In this document: positions 11,401 to 26,400 of the stretch, piece by piece
How the letters are laid out: every line of letters starts with the position of its first letter
How positions within the stretch are numbered: position 1 is the first letter of the stretch
Assembly (NCBI GenBank): GCA_032622095.1
Contig: CP136067.1
Coordinates: 54,537,899 to 54,601,898 of the forward strand
DNA from: Siphonodentalium dalli
Lineage: Eukaryota; Mollusca; Scaphopoda; Gadilida; Siphonodentaliidae
DNA: 64,000 nt
Direction of reading: 5' to 3'
Position numbers and translations under genes: made by a program
Notes under the pieces: generated by a model
Told to the model about the DNA's origin: nothing
Databases searched by the model: none
Seen by the model: the letters and a program-made list of their open reading frames with translations, nothing else

Positions 11401-14400
11401 AGAATGCAGATAGGCGATTGATCAGCATGGTTTTACGAACTTGTGGATGACCAGCAATCTCAATAACATTAGTGGGAGCTGGGGTTATGGTGGGTGGGGG
11501 GGGGGGGGGGGGGGGGGGGGTGTTACCGGAATCATTGCTATTTTAATTTTTAGAATACGATGACGATGTACAGCACCCAATCTGGCGATCATCAATTCAA
11601 TGTTTTCAACTTTATATTTTACAAATTTTTTATGATTCTATTCTTCAAATTGTTGTCAACTCTTCTGAATGTTCTTGTTATACGAATTTGCCTATAAAAG
11701 TAACAAATTGTGTTAAAATATTTGAGTATACATACCTTTCATATTCAGCTTATATTTTTAATTAAGCAAAGACTTGTGCCAAGTTGTGGCCAACTGGCCA
11801 TGTAGTCATTATCTTTGTGAGTAAAACTTACTCTAAGTTACTGAAAGTTTTTATTCTTTGGTATTGAACTTCCGCTCAATCTTCCAGTTGAATTTGGTTT
11901 ATGTCTCCAAAAATTGTTTAGGTTAGATTTAAAAACATGCATATGCCCAGCGTGTTGCTCATATCGGTCAGTGTTTCCGCTACTACGACAGCCAGGCTAT
12001 GGAGCGGCCTCATTCCTCTCCCCAACCATGACCCCTAATTTGCCACAAAACGGACACAAATAGAGCTCAATCCCCTTTTTCCTCAGGACGGGTGACCACC
12101 ACCGACACTGATAATTATCAGGTACAGTAATGCTCTAAGTAATCGACTTGTTAACCACAGTGCTCAGAATTATCTCCCCGAGAGCTTTCCGATGAAAGGC
12201 AACAAGCCATATTTCCGACTAAATCCTGAAAAGTTACCCATAATTCTGCTGTGGTTAAGCAGTCGATTACTTAGAGCATTACTGTAGCAAGGAATCATGC
12301 ACTTGATGCCTGAATAAGCAATGATCAGTAGCACATGCCACGTGGATAGTTGTCTACACAGACCTTGGTAACGCATTGTCGGCAAATGTCAAACCAATCA
12401 ATCTCATCAAAGAGACCAAAGTTGAAGTGTCATTGAATATTACATTCACAAAATGTCAATTGAATACATGTACATTCACAATCAATAGGAGTCACAAGGA
12501 AGGTTTTTAGAACAGAAAACTGCGGCCTAGCAATGCCCACGGGATCAACCAAAATTGCTTTGTTTTATTCCAATGAGAGACCTGAAAAATGTCGTTCACA
12601 TTTTTCCATTCTAGAGTTATCCTTTGTTCTTCTGGAAATAGTGGTTTTTTTGTCCATCCGGTCAGATATCTCAGCCATGGTTTATTGGATCTGAATGAAA
12701 TTTGGCATGGCGGTTTGCCATCTTGACTGCTTTCAAAAGAGGTTCAAATGAGGTTGTTCGCATTTTCCATTCTTCAGTTATCCTTCTTTGTTTTTCTAGC
12801 AATCTTATTCTGTTTTTTGTCCGCATGCGCAGATACCTCAGCCATTGGTTATTGGATATGATCATCTGACTAAAATTGGGTAAGGAGGTTTGTTTGTATT
12901 TTCCTTTCCAGAGATATACTTTGTTTATTTTTTTATTTTTAATTTGGTTTCCGTACTGCCCATGTTTCAAATTGGCACCATGGGGGTATGCTAACATCTG
13001 AGGTGCAATTTTTTTTTTTTTAAATGAATAAATGTATTAACTCGTTTTGGGGCATCGTAATGTGACACTGAACAAATGGCTAACATGGTGTCATAAAACA
13101 GCAATGGACTGAGAATGGAGTAATGACTATATGTAAGTTTAAACCAGAAGTTATGTCATAACGTTGCATTGATTCAATGGAGTAAATGGCTATGCTAGTG
13201 TGAACTCAATGTGGTGTCATTGGATAGTCATAATGCCATTACGTGATGTGAGAATAAATCAAGGACACAATTCACAACCTAATTTACTGAGTAAGCTAGT
13301 GACCAGTTTACTTAAATTGTATTCATATTATTGGGATATATACAGGTCTGTATAATATATCGGTATCGGTATCTGCTTCATAATTTTTTTTCGGTCTTTT
13401 CCTAATTTTTTTATTCATTGGTAGTTAGGCCAAAAAAAAAAGAAGATATTATATTTCCGCTAACGGTTTGAAAAAATTAGGGTAGGTAGGTAGGGAATTT
13501 TTTATTTTTTAAAATTTTTTATCCAGCTGCAGAAATATTGAACTACCTCGACCGAAGTGACATAAACTGCCAACTCCAGAGAAGGATCCAGGGCTGTTTT
13601 GATACTGTTACAGGTTTGGGTGCCCAAATTTTGGAGGCCCAAATGTCCCCAAATTCCAATTGGATAGTATTTATTCAAGTTGGATTTTCCATATTTTCAA
13701 TCAATTTTTCTATAATTCAACAACATGTAATGCAAATCATCAGTCTGCAGATAATATAGTCTATTATATAGAGCATTTATTTGCACAATCAAGTGTCCAG
13801 TACGGAATATTTTAACATCCTCAAATACAGAACAGGTGTCCCCAAAAAATCTCTGGATTCTTCCCTGGCCAACTCATATCATGAGGAAAGTATTACTTGA
13901 ACAACACAGTGGAAATATTACTTGTATTGTGATGACTACATCCCATTTTCTAGAGGTAGCCTATATATATATATATACCAACACACCAACCATGTCTGTT
14001 GATACTCTTGTGTGCCAAATAATAGTACAGGGCGGAAAATGGGGCCAAAATTAATAATAGTACAGGGCGGAATAATAACTAGTACAGGGCGGAAAATGGG
14101 GACAAAATTAATAATAGTACAGGGTGGAATAATAGTACAGGGTGATAACGCCGGGGTCTTCCCCTGAGTATTGTCACACTCGTACTGAGATTTCTACTAG
14201 TAGTGCACTATTATCTCTATCATTTCATTCAATTCAATTTTTCGTATTACTATTATGAATTTGGATATTTCATGTCATAGTCGTTTCAATGTCCAAGTAT
14301 GATCCTACAGTGAATGAATTGAACTATCATACAATAATTTCAGCGTCAATCTGACATTATAAATTACACCTTGTCCTATGTGAGGCTATGTCCAGTGTCT

Positions 14401-17400
14401 GGAATTTCTGCCAAAAATAAATATATCCAAATAACACCCCAACCAAGAAATAGTATGAATACTACTATGTAGTACATAATACTAGTTATATTAAACCATA
14501 TTTTTGGATCTATTCAGCCATTAAAAATATATCTATGTTATCAGGCACCCCCTCTCATCATTTCAAAACCTGTTTTGTTCAATGGGAAAGTACAGTCAAC
14601 TGTCAGAGCTGAAATACTAGTATGTTATTTTGAGGTACGTTTTTGAGACTTAGGACCTACATAAATATAAAGAGCCATCCTCTGATCTACCCTCGCCATA
14701 ATTTTTGGGGAAAATTGCCTGACGGCATAGTTATTTTTAATGGCCTAAATTTGAGAGAATATGATTCGGTATACTGACATGGAATATTTAATGAATTAAA
14801 TGAACATGGGATAATAACTTCACTGGTATGTCATTAATGAAAATAACCACTAGAGTCTATAACTTGAACTTATATAGGATGCTCCTGGTGCCGGCAGATC
14901 CACTGTCGGGTCAGGCATAATGTTCTCTATGTCATCTAGTTGGACTGTCAGAGTCTCATTACAAGCTTTATAAAACCCCTCGCGTCCTGGAGCAGGCTAA
15001 AAAAAATCTGCAGCTCAGAGGATCCTTGTTGGTCAAACATGCAGGTAAGCTATGACCTCCCGATCGAATGGAAAGGTAAGACCCAACTTCATAGTTAAGA
15101 ACCGGAGTATGTGCTTGGTCAACATCAATTGATGTACTAGTACTACACGTGGCGAGTGTAGAACTACCAGCAGCAGAAGTGCTACTATTACTGGTAGGTG
15201 ACTGAGAGTCCTCAGAGTTGGCAGATTGAATAACTTTCTGAAAATCTGCAGTTTGACTGGCATATAAAACATGTTTCTTCAAACTTTTTCTTGCCCGTGT
15301 AAATGTGTCGCGGAATTGACATAAATAAGGAAGAAATAGGCGGGATGTGTTGCGCCTGCTGAGAATAGGTCCTATTTGATTTAAGAATGCAGCATCTTCG
15401 TGAATTGATTCATCAGAAATACCGGTGCAGTTGACTTCAGGTAAGTATACGCCCACAGTTTGCCTTGAAATGCTTGCAGTTGTGTTCTCCTTACTACTAG
15501 TAGTATTTGGGTTGTTTCCATCACCTGACATACTAGTAGATTCAGGTATTACTTCTGAATTCTCATCATCAGAAATCACTTCATCTGATGGCCCCTCTGC
15601 AGTCAGCTCTTCGCCATCACAGTCAATGAGTTCCTGGCCCTCATCGAATGGGATTATGTCAGGTGTACTAGTACCTTTGCTACTAGTACCTTTAATGGCA
15701 ACGCCTTCTGGTAGAGTAATGGTCTTCACCAAGCTCTTCAGATCAGATGGTGGATTAGACTTCAGCAGTTCTTCTCTAAATTTCCAAATTTCTTCTCCCA
15801 CAAGTAAATAGAGTTTGTCTGATACTAAGAAGTCCTCAGACCCATCAAACTTATTCAGAATGAATGACTTCAAAGCTGTCTCAGTATTGTAGATCAATAG
15901 CATTCCAAGCAGACAGCAGCAATCGGATCATTTTATCGGGGCAGGGATTTTCTCTGGATTTGCTCGTAGTTGCTGGAGCATCAGCTCACTCTCAAGGTCC
16001 CGGTATTTTGACTTCAGATGGTGATGCAAATGGGTGTCGTTGACCTGAATATCGCCCGTTATTCCTCCACCGATAACAACAAGATTAGAATGTATCCCTT
16101 AGAAAGGAGGGCTTGTCTCACTTCATCATTCACGTGCACGGAATAATAGTCCAGGATGTACAGTGCATATCCCTTGGGAGTGAACATGTTGTAACGGTTT
16201 TTAAGTTTTGAAATTGTCCCAAGCATAGTTTCTAAGCGAAATGACCCCTTTTCAGCCCATTGGATGTTGATGTGGATTTTGGGGGATCCAGCTTCACTCG
16301 TATCCCCTTACCTTTGAACACAAATTCCGGTTTGGGCATTTGAGTTGTTTCTGTCGTAAGAAAGTTGAGTGTAAATCGTGACACGCTCTCTGGATAACAT
16401 GTAGTTTTCCTTTACATTACGTCGGTTCTCCCTTCATAGTCATAGTTTTCTGGGTTGAAGTTTCGTTCCGATGGAGAGGCATCTGATCACTGTTGATAAT
16501 CGTAGGCTCTTTACCATATTTGTTTACGAAGAAATGCCTCACTCGAATTATGTTCTTCAAAAAGTCAACAAGTCTTTGTTTCCTCTTTTCTTTAGAAATT
16601 GAGAATCTCTTGATCGGCTTTTTTAAACTTACACTGTACTCCTCCATCCACCCCTTTATCCACTTCCGTGAAAATTGTAAGGGTTCATCATCAACGTCCT
16701 GCTGCTCTGCCCATCTCTGATACAATTCATTAGCCTTCGCCCTGAATGTCTTTACAGGGAGCCGTCCTTTCAAACAGCCCCGCACATCAACAAACCAATC
16801 AAACAATGCTTGGCAAATCGGTTCGGCTTTTCGTTTGCGACCACCTCCACTTTCTCTGAACTTCTTCCTACTGCGACCGCCCTCAATATCACCCTCAAAC
16901 TCTCTCTTATCTCCAGTATCCATGCCCCTTCTAGCGACTTGGATGGCCCGCACTAACTTGTCGTCATCTGCTTTTAAATCTTTGAGAGATGGATACACCT
17001 CACAGACAGTGTTCGCGCTGGACCGAAAAAAACTTTAGCCAAAAGTTTAGCCAAATGAAAATTTTATTAGCCAAATGAAAAAAACTTTAGCCAAATGTTT
17101 TTTGGTCAAATTAAATCATCGTTTTCTGGCAGGCTCACAATTAATGATTAAAACGTCAAATCGAACAGACACAGGTAAAATACACAATAATTTAACTAAT
17201 TTTGATGAACTAGTAATATATTTATATATATCATTTATTAATTTTTTTTATTAATCTTAATGTGAAAGAGTGATTTGGAAGGGGGGGGGGGGGGGTAACC
17301 CGGGATTTTTATTCTTAATGTCATTATTTTTTTGGTTTTATATCAATATATTTTTTCAAATCATTAAATATTAATTATTCTTGCGAAAATATCTAAGTGA

Positions 17401-20400
17401 CATCTGGAAACTAATAACTTACATGTAATATTGTTACGCCATTATCAAATTACAATCTGTCATAGAAGCAAGCATATTATTATGAATGTATCGGTATTGA
17501 GGACAAATAGCCACAAAATATCTGTCGTGATTCACATTTGGCTGATTAAGCTATTGTCTTACACTTGGCGCTCATAAACCTTGACCTTCATAAATACAAT
17601 GTCATCATAAACAATCATTGTGCAGGACCCCGTGAGTGACCAGACATACAATGGGGGATTAGCGGATTAAATGTAAAAGAATGACCTTTTGCTGTTTTGG
17701 ACAGAGTGACGGGTTTCCCTTTGTACTGTCCGCGATCGGGTTTCCCTTTGTACAGTCGGCGATATATTCCCACTTACGATATTTCGGACTAGATCGTTCA
17801 CATCACAGAATTGAAAACCCACTTGCCAAAAATTGATGCTTTCAGTCTCCATTTGGGGTCAAAAAAAGTTTAGCCAAAAGTTTAGCCAAATGAAATTTTT
17901 ATTAGCCAAATTTGAAAAAGATTAGCCATTGGCTAATTTGGCTACCGACAGCGCGAACACTGCTCACAGACAGCTCGGGATAAGTAGCCCTCAGGAGGCT
18001 TGGGCATTACAAATTTCTTCATTCTTGGGTCCCAAACCTTTGCAGATTTTGAAATTATGTCCTCATACTCGTCTCTGTACTTTTTGCAAAGTTGACCAAG
18101 CTTTTCTTTGTCGTGTATAGAATATTTTTCATATTTTTTATCAAACGGTGACGCCATTTTGGAGAACAACTAAACAATTTGGGATTTGCCGCTGCTGACA
18201 CTTTCTCAAGGTCGCTAATCTAATTATAGCTCAGTATTTTTTTTTTAATTGAAACACCATTTCTTCAAATGTCAATTTCAAGTCATTTTATTGCACAACT
18301 GATACCTAGTTTAGCCGTGTGTAATATCACCATTGCAGAGTTGTGAGTTTTGGGGAAGTTTGGGACTCCATGCATACTGCCCAGTTTGTTATTTCTGCTC
18401 GCGACTGTACGTATACAGCACGCGCGACAGTCTGCAGACCACGTGGGAATTAGGACACCGGGAAGAGAGGTGTTTTAAATTGTAAAATCATCAAAGCGGT
18501 AATTGGGTCATGGAGGCAACTTTTAACACGCTGTGTCTTTTTTTATTGGAATTAGAAAAAGTCATGGTTACTAATTTGAATTCTGTGCCATTCAAACACG
18601 GCTATCATTTCGTAATTCCAATGTTAAACACAAATTATTAACTGCACCCGCACAGAGCCCCGAACCAGTGACGCCATGCTTTATATTATCACTAAAAGCA
18701 GAACGTTCCATTGCGTCATTGGGATAACTGATCAGCGACACTTGCGAACCACGTGGTTCGTCCACGTGGTTCGCAAAAGTAGACTCATCCACTGTTTTGT
18801 CGGAACATGATGCAAGCGTTTTTCCACGTGTCCAAATATTTACAACCGGCCGAATGTCCCGCGAATAAACACATTTGATGACCAAAAAAAAAATTGATAA
18901 ACTGATTAGTTTGCGGAGTTCTTCGTGGACAGATCCATTGATTTTTAATAATCGCACAGGTGCGAATAAGGATCGTACAGGGCAGATTTTTTATTGAAAA
19001 TTAATAATCGTACATGTACGATTATTTGGCACACGAGAGTACTTCCCAAACAAGGCTTAAAGCAAGCCTAAGATCCACTCTCAGGAAATTAAAATCGCAA
19101 AATCATGCCCATCAATCCATGAATCCACACCTGGAGTTTTAACTTTTGAGGTCCAGCTGTCACTTTATGGTCACTTTACACAGGGATATGTTAGAAACCA
19201 TGTGTTTTGCACACTAATGAACATCATTAAATGTAAGCGCATTGGTGGTAAAAAAAACAGTGAAAAAAAAAAACATAGTAACTTTTTTCTTTGGCCTTAT
19301 CAACACACGGAAATTTTAAGTGGGCGCCATTTTCGTTCTATCACCAAGGCTAGATTTAACTGGAATCGCATCTCAATTTGCGATGCAATTTCCAATTTCC
19401 AATTTTTGTTAACCCTTTACCCAACAGAAGGGCCCTGTGCCAATGCATTCTCTTATATATGTGAGTCGACCATAGGTCGCCTCGCATATATAAGAGAATG
19501 CATTGGCTTAACACATTAAAAATTATAAAATTGTTAAAGAATGTAAGAAAAAATGGTAAAAAGTGTTAAAAAAAAGATTTTTTTTTAGGCCAATGCATTC
19601 TCTTATATATGCGAGGCGACCTATGGTCGACTCGCATATATAAGAGAATGCATTGGCACAGGGCATAACTGTAACCATCAAAATGTGGTCAATGAGACGG
19701 TTCCAATGTTGCAGCTTTATTTGGCCGTTTTTGGCCGGTTTGTTGGGTAAAGGGTTAACCAAATTAAATGAAAAAACATGTATTGGTAAGGGATGCGATA
19801 CAAAATTTGAGCAAATTTGATAAATTAAATCAACCATGATCACCATAAATATGATAGACACGGCCTCGGCTTACCCATTTTAGTGTGTCCCCCAGTGTGG
19901 TCGGTCAAATCAATCACACCTCGGAAGTATGGAAGACAACCTGATGTTAGCATATTGATTTAATGAATTCTGTATTTGAACAACCTCCAAATGCCGAGTT
20001 AAATAGCGTTCCACTGATTTACTTGGGTAATATTTCCTCCACTAAAGTTGTGGCCCATTATTTTTAGGGGCGCCTGCTGTTTGGGCACCCAAAGCGGATA
20101 CTGATATGAAAATGGCCCTGGATCCATCCCTGCATAAAGCAGCCATTATTCGCAATAAAACATGGAATGAACAGAAACCTGTAAACAGTCAATCTATCAT
20201 CTCCTGAATGGACGTTGTGACCAGAGATCTGTGACAAAATTTCTAGAATTTACTACATTCAGTTTCTGTTTCACAACCAGGAAATAGAACATGTGAACTA
20301 CATGTAGTAGTCCAGTGCATTTATGAGAAAATAGGGCTGAACCTCAAAATAATTGCAACACAAAAGATTTTGTTTTATTTTGGTTGGGAGCATCATAGAG

Positions 20401-23400
20401 TATACTCAGCTAAAAATCAACAAAAATCTGATCATGCGAAATGGCCTTTTTGAGGCAAAAAGTGGCGAAAATGATGAAAAATTTGTGAAAAATGGAGATT
20501 AACATTTTGTGTTAATAACTCTTGATGTAAACATACAATTGTTATATTTTCACAATGATAAACTGTGGTACAGTTGTATCAAAGAGTTTGTATCATTTTA
20601 TTCTATAAATATTGATTAAATTTTCTAAATTTGGGTCAAAAAGTTGAAAAATTTGCCAAAATTAAGTGAAAACTGGAAGTCTACAATAACTCTTGATGCA
20701 GTTGTAAAATTGTCATAACTGGGCTTGGAACTATTGTTTATATATAGTTATATCCACAATTGTGGGGGGTTTTCATGTTGTTACTACAAGCAAATAATCA
20801 AAATATTTTAGGGTGAAAAGATGTAAAAATGACAAGAAATCAGAGTAAAATGGAATTTCACATTACATGTTTATGCATTAGAAAATTGCCATAGTTGGAC
20901 TTGGACTGTTGTCAGTCAGTTATATATGGGATTTTCCATCAATTTTGGGCCAGGTTGTGGTATCAATGACACTAAGTTGTCCATATCTTGTGGCAAAATA
21001 GTGAAAAAAGAGAAAAAATATAGAAATTCATTAAAAAAATATATAATTTTGAAAAAATAATAAGTCTGGATAGATCGTTCTGATTTTCAGTCTAGGCCTC
21101 CATTTCACTGTTGTCGAAAGGCTGTGTGTTCGAACAGTCAACACCTTGGCATTCCCCACAAGACATAGAACACATAATTCCATGTTTTCGGCATGTGCAC
21201 CTATTGCTTTTGCAGTCCGTTTTACATTTACAACGAATGATGTTCAGTAGTTCTTTTGGAGCTGGTGGTTCCTCACATTTGATAGGATTAAGCCACCCAT
21301 CCTTAACCTGCCATCCCCAATCGTTGGTTCCAAATTAAGCCCCTTCCAACACTGCACCTGGTGATAGTGTGTGTAAATGAAATCCTGTTCTACCTAAAAC
21401 TCTGACATAGCAGGTTACATCACCTCTGGTCAGCGCTTTGGCAACAGTGATAAGCCTCTGAAACAAGAGCTGTGGGTCGATGTGTATAACGTCGCTGTCG
21501 ATCTTGAGAGACGGAGCACTCATTGTTCATAACTTAAATCATAAGGATCTTCATGCCTATTAGTTCAGTGCATTTATGAGAATAAAGCGCCAAACCTCAA
21601 ACTAATTGCAAGACAATGTTTCTTAGCAGGAATAAGTCTATTAACCAATTATAAACAACATACTAAAAATCTAAAAGGATCAAGAAAGGCGAAATTGATA
21701 ACTTTTGTGAAATAAATTTAGTAAAATTTGGTAAAATACCCATTTTATAGCTTTTCAAGGATGTTTATAAAAAACTTCATTTCACATGTCCTTCCATTTA
21801 TATATCCATTTGGTTGAGTACACAATCCTGATTACAGAACAGAAAACATTTTCCAGATACGTTGATAATTTTTCGAGTTATGTGCCTCCAAAATTGGGAG
21901 TTTGTCTAATTTCGGAGCCTCAATTTCTGAAGAATTAGCTAAAATCCATATTTTAGGGTCTAGTATTTTAAAAACTAGAGAACAATGAAGGGATATCTTA
22001 CTATTGTATTAGTTGCCTCACTATATTGTGCACAAAAAATGATTTCTTTATGCATCTATGATCGAGAAGACAAAAATATTCTTAAACAAAATGTGTGTTC
22101 CATTGTATGGACTTAGCCAAATTTGCGTTGTGACACAGAAGTGACAGAAATTGGTGTGATGAAATACCATATTTGAGGTCATACAACTCAATAAATTGAT
22201 ATCCATATGCCCTGTATTTCTCATAACCTCTTACGTATACTAGGTTAAATACACTGTGCTGGAATTGCTAAACACATATGTGCCATAATCAACTTATGGC
22301 CATATGAATCCTTTGTGTTGACTCTTTTCCAAAAATGCCATTTGTGACTGTTTTGTGGTGTTTTTGTCCATTTTAAAGTTTTTTTTGTGCACAAATAGTA
22401 AACAACAATGAATACAATTAGTGTTTAATGTTTAAAATCATTTGAATGTTCCTCCTAAAACACTTTAGTGTTGGAAAAAATATGATTACATTGGTTATGC
22501 CAATCAACAGTCACTGGATTTCACATATTTTTCAAGAAACATACTCCAAATTTGAATGTTGATAATGGGGTAGGTGAAACCACAAAGGCTATGATCTTGT
22601 CACCATATTCTAGTCATTGGAGACAAAGGGTTGTTTTATTCCAGTTTGTGCAGATTATTCTTGCATGGTAAACAGTTTAGTACCTTAATAATTATTAGAT
22701 GTTTATTTAGAACTTTATCAGCATGTTATATAGAACCAGCCTGAAATAATGATTCGCCATTTCGCCATTGAGTTACAACAAAAAGGATCTTAGCTCTAAA
22801 TATGAACATCAAAACAGGAAGCAGTTTACTCTGTATGAAAGAATGAGGTTTGTAGGAGCTGGTGATGTTAAAGTTTTATGCATCAAGGTCCATATTTTCT
22901 AGATTTTGTCAATATGGTTTCCCCTACCCCATTTTTCAGATATTCAAATTTGGCACCAGTTTCCAGAAAAATTAGTGAAATTCAGTGACATTCATTGACA
23001 TATCCAACATAAGGCATTTATTTCAACACTAAAGTGTTTCAGGAGGAAAGTTCAAATGATTTTGCACATTAAACATACATTGTTTTTACAATTTATACAC
23101 AAAAACCTTTAAAAATGAAAAAAAAACGCCCCAAAATGGCATTTTTAGATGAGTCAATTCTAAAGATTCATAGGGCCATAATTTGATTTTCTACACCATG
23201 ATTTGGGAAATTCCTTTACAATGTGTTTAACGATGTATACTTAAATGATTATGAGAAAGACAGGGAATATGGATATATAATTATTGATTTGTATGACATC
23301 AAATGTGCTATTTCATCACGCCGGTTCTGGACCACAGGCAAATTTGGCTGTCCATACAATGGTGGAACACACATTTTGTTTAAGAATATGTTTGTCCTCT

Positions 23401-26400
23401 CAATAATAGATGCATAAAGAAATCATATTTTGTGCACAACCTAGAGAGGAAATGACTAAAACAACAAGGAATCCCTTCATTTTTCTTTATTTTTTAAAAT
23501 ACATGACCATAAAAAATGGATTTTAACTAATTTTGAAAAATTGAGCCTCCGAAATTAGACAAACTCCAAATTTTGGAGGCACATAACTCAAAAAATACTG
23601 AACGTATCTAGGAAAGGTTTTCTGTTCTGTAATCAGGGTTGTGCACTCTACAAAATGGATATATAAATGGAAGGACATGTGAAAGGAAGTTTTTTATAAA
23701 CATCCTTATAAAGCTATAAAATGAGTATTTTACCAAATTTTGACAAATTTATTTCACAAAATTCATCAATTTCGCATTTCTTGATTCTTGTTGATTTTTA
23801 GTATATTATTTGTGATGGGTTAAAGAACTTATTCCCACTGAGAAACTTTGTGTTGCAATTACTTTGAGGTGAAACCATAAATGCACTGGATTATAGGGCT
23901 GCAATGATACATCGCGGTTTTGTCGACGGTACGATTCATGGTTCCTTTAAATGTTTTTGGTTCGGTTTTACTGTCTTTTATTATTTTATTTAATATTTAA
24001 CTATATATAGTTGATAATACTACACAATACCATCGCTAATATTGATTTTATTTAGTAACATAGTTAATTAAAAACCTTGCTCGAGGAAACTCGTGAGAAG
24101 CTTAGATTATTTCCGTAACCTTCTGCACATTCGAGGTCACTGCTTGGGAAATTCCCAATTCCAGATATTTTATAGTACACTTTACAAATTCCATATTTTT
24201 TATAGTACACTTTACATTCCAGCAGTTTAGTTTTATATTAAAGTTATAACTCAAATTATTGACAAATTATCCAAAACCAAAGCTACCTACATCAATACAT
24301 GAACATATCGCGATACGTATCGTACAGTGAGGTTCGAATCGCGGTATGTATCGTACCGTGACATGAGCGTATCGTTGCAGCCCTAATGTGAACTCAAGGT
24401 TCGATACGATATGTCCGAAATGTCAAATTAATTCAGGCTGAATGCAGTCAATTTAGACTTGTTGTTAGTTCCTCTTCACCCCTACTAGTATCTATTCTAA
24501 AATCATGTCATCACATCAAAATTTGTCACAATTGTGTTCTAAATGTTCTATGAGGTTACAAAATAAATATTTTTCAGCCCTCTTAATTCAGATTGTTTGG
24601 CTTAGGCAATCCGCTACGGCAACCGTTTGCCACTACGGCAACCGTTTGCCGTAGCCAATTATGAGGGCTGCTTGTTTAAACCAATTTGGCCAAAACCAAA
24701 AAAGACATTATTGTATATATAAATAAACGTCATGTAATATGAGAGTAACATTGTTATATAGCATCTAGTGACTCCTGCGTTTTTTTGTCATGACACACCA
24801 AAATTAATGATTGTAAACGACACTTGATTCGATGCAATATCCATGTCACTAAACCTGGATCATGTCTACAAGAAGCTCGGAAGACCACAAGAACCCCAGA
24901 TCAAATGTTAATTAAATCAGGTGGAAAATATTTCCAGGGTTCTTGTGTGCTCACAGGTTTCTTGAAGACATGCTCTTGGGGTGCCGTTCGCCCAGTGTGT
25001 GGAACATGATTTGAATTTCTTTCAAGTCGACCATGCGTTCAATGCCGTTCATGTTTACAGTTTTATGGAACCTTCGACGGATTAAACATAAGCTGATGTC
25101 ACTTCGTGAATCAAACGAGTTTGTATTCTTTTTAAATTATGTAAGCGGGCTAGCATCATCAAATTCACCCTCGGGGGACCTCATTCCGCTCAGGTAGGCT
25201 TGCCACGATTATTCGACTAACTTTCGACAGGTGCGGTAGTTGACTAATATTTACTTATCACCCAAGGGCCTTGGTGGGGGGAAGTGGGGTGGGTATGGTT
25301 ATGTATTTAAGCAGTACTGAGCACAATTGCCATGCCTGGAAAGTTAACAGCGTATGTAGCACAATTTACCACCCGACAGCCTGTTCTCTCGCCACTTCTG
25401 ATGAGGCTTCCTTTGTCTTTGTTGTCGCAGCCAATGTTTGGCAGTCATCTTTAAAGAAATTTGTGTGCGACATGTTCTCAGAGTCAGTAGCGGGCCAGTG
25501 GCTTCCTTTGCCTTTGATGTCATTGTACGGCCTTGCCATTGTTTATAAATTATGTGTAACTTTGAATTTATGTTCCTATGGATTGGTAATTAGCGATCAT
25601 TATATCCAAAATGGACGACATGCATCGGACTGCATCTCTATTTCATTTTTCATATTGTAAAACGTTCACCATTATTGACAAAGTTACAAAGTTTGCTGGA
25701 CATGGAATGTTCAAAGTTACTAGACAGTTAATCAGTAACAAGTTTGTGTCATCACATATTAGTGCTACATATATTACATTCTCCAATATGGTAACATATA
25801 TACCCCCCCCCCCCACTACCGCGATTCGATGAGCTGCACACACTTTGAATAACAAAATTAAAAGTACAGCAACAGGCAGTGCGTGCACACACAGAAGCCT
25901 GCGAAATAAACTTAAGTGCTATATACATGTCAGGTGTCGCAATCAGACATGTCAACCCTCCCGATTTCGGCGGGAGTCTCCCGATATTGGGCACCATCTC
26001 CCGGGCTCCCGATCGGGAGATGGAATTTCCCGATATCACGCACCCCCGTAAATCAAAATGAGAGTGCCCACGATTTTATGGCCTATCGCTGACACAAAGT
26101 GCAGGAAGTTATCTGCTTGTTATAATCTGATTGCAATTAGCCCCGAGTCAATTAAACAGGTCTTCATTGTCAAAGCATGCCTATCATTCGACCACCATAA
26201 TTGCGGCGATGCATAGTAAACAAAGGCACCATTGTTTACTGGCCGTCGCTTCGTGTTTCTGTACTGGCTTCAACAGCGGATTACCAAATGACTGGCGACT
26301 CAGGGATGCAAAAAACAGATTACATACGGCTATATAATTCAGAGTGTCTATTCGTACAGTACATTTTGAACCCAGTAAACGAATTCAATACAGTGTTTCA

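Larger units (their letters stand above)
14005..19039 (-). mobile_element. TA-target DDE transposon, coding copy B (with nested hAT MITE)
   Basis: The termini CTCTTGTGTGCCAAATAATA and, complemented, CTCTCGTGTGCCAAATAATC are flanked by TA (14003, 19040). Length is 5035 bp, or about 4.07 kb without the nested hAT MITE. Each end carries AATAATMGTACA-type subterminal repeats, presumably transposase sites. It encodes a DDE_1-type transposase on the minus strand, now broken. Family members in this window: copies at 9275, 37499, 39798, 40813, 46395 and 61896. TA targets and a DDE_1 product place it in the Tc1/mariner-pogo group. A named family cannot be assigned without a search. Confidence 0.85.

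Noticed and set aside
15425-15811. 128-codon plus-strand frame, Ser-rich
   Set aside because: It is the antisense shadow of the acidic, Ser-rich C-terminal tail of the DDE transposase pseudogene.
26201-26390. N-terminal extension of the plus-strand hAT frame (about 60 codons before FQSDET)
   Set aside because: Starts at TTG, and similarity to the other copy begins only at about 26395; upstream codons look like non-coding or intronic sequence.
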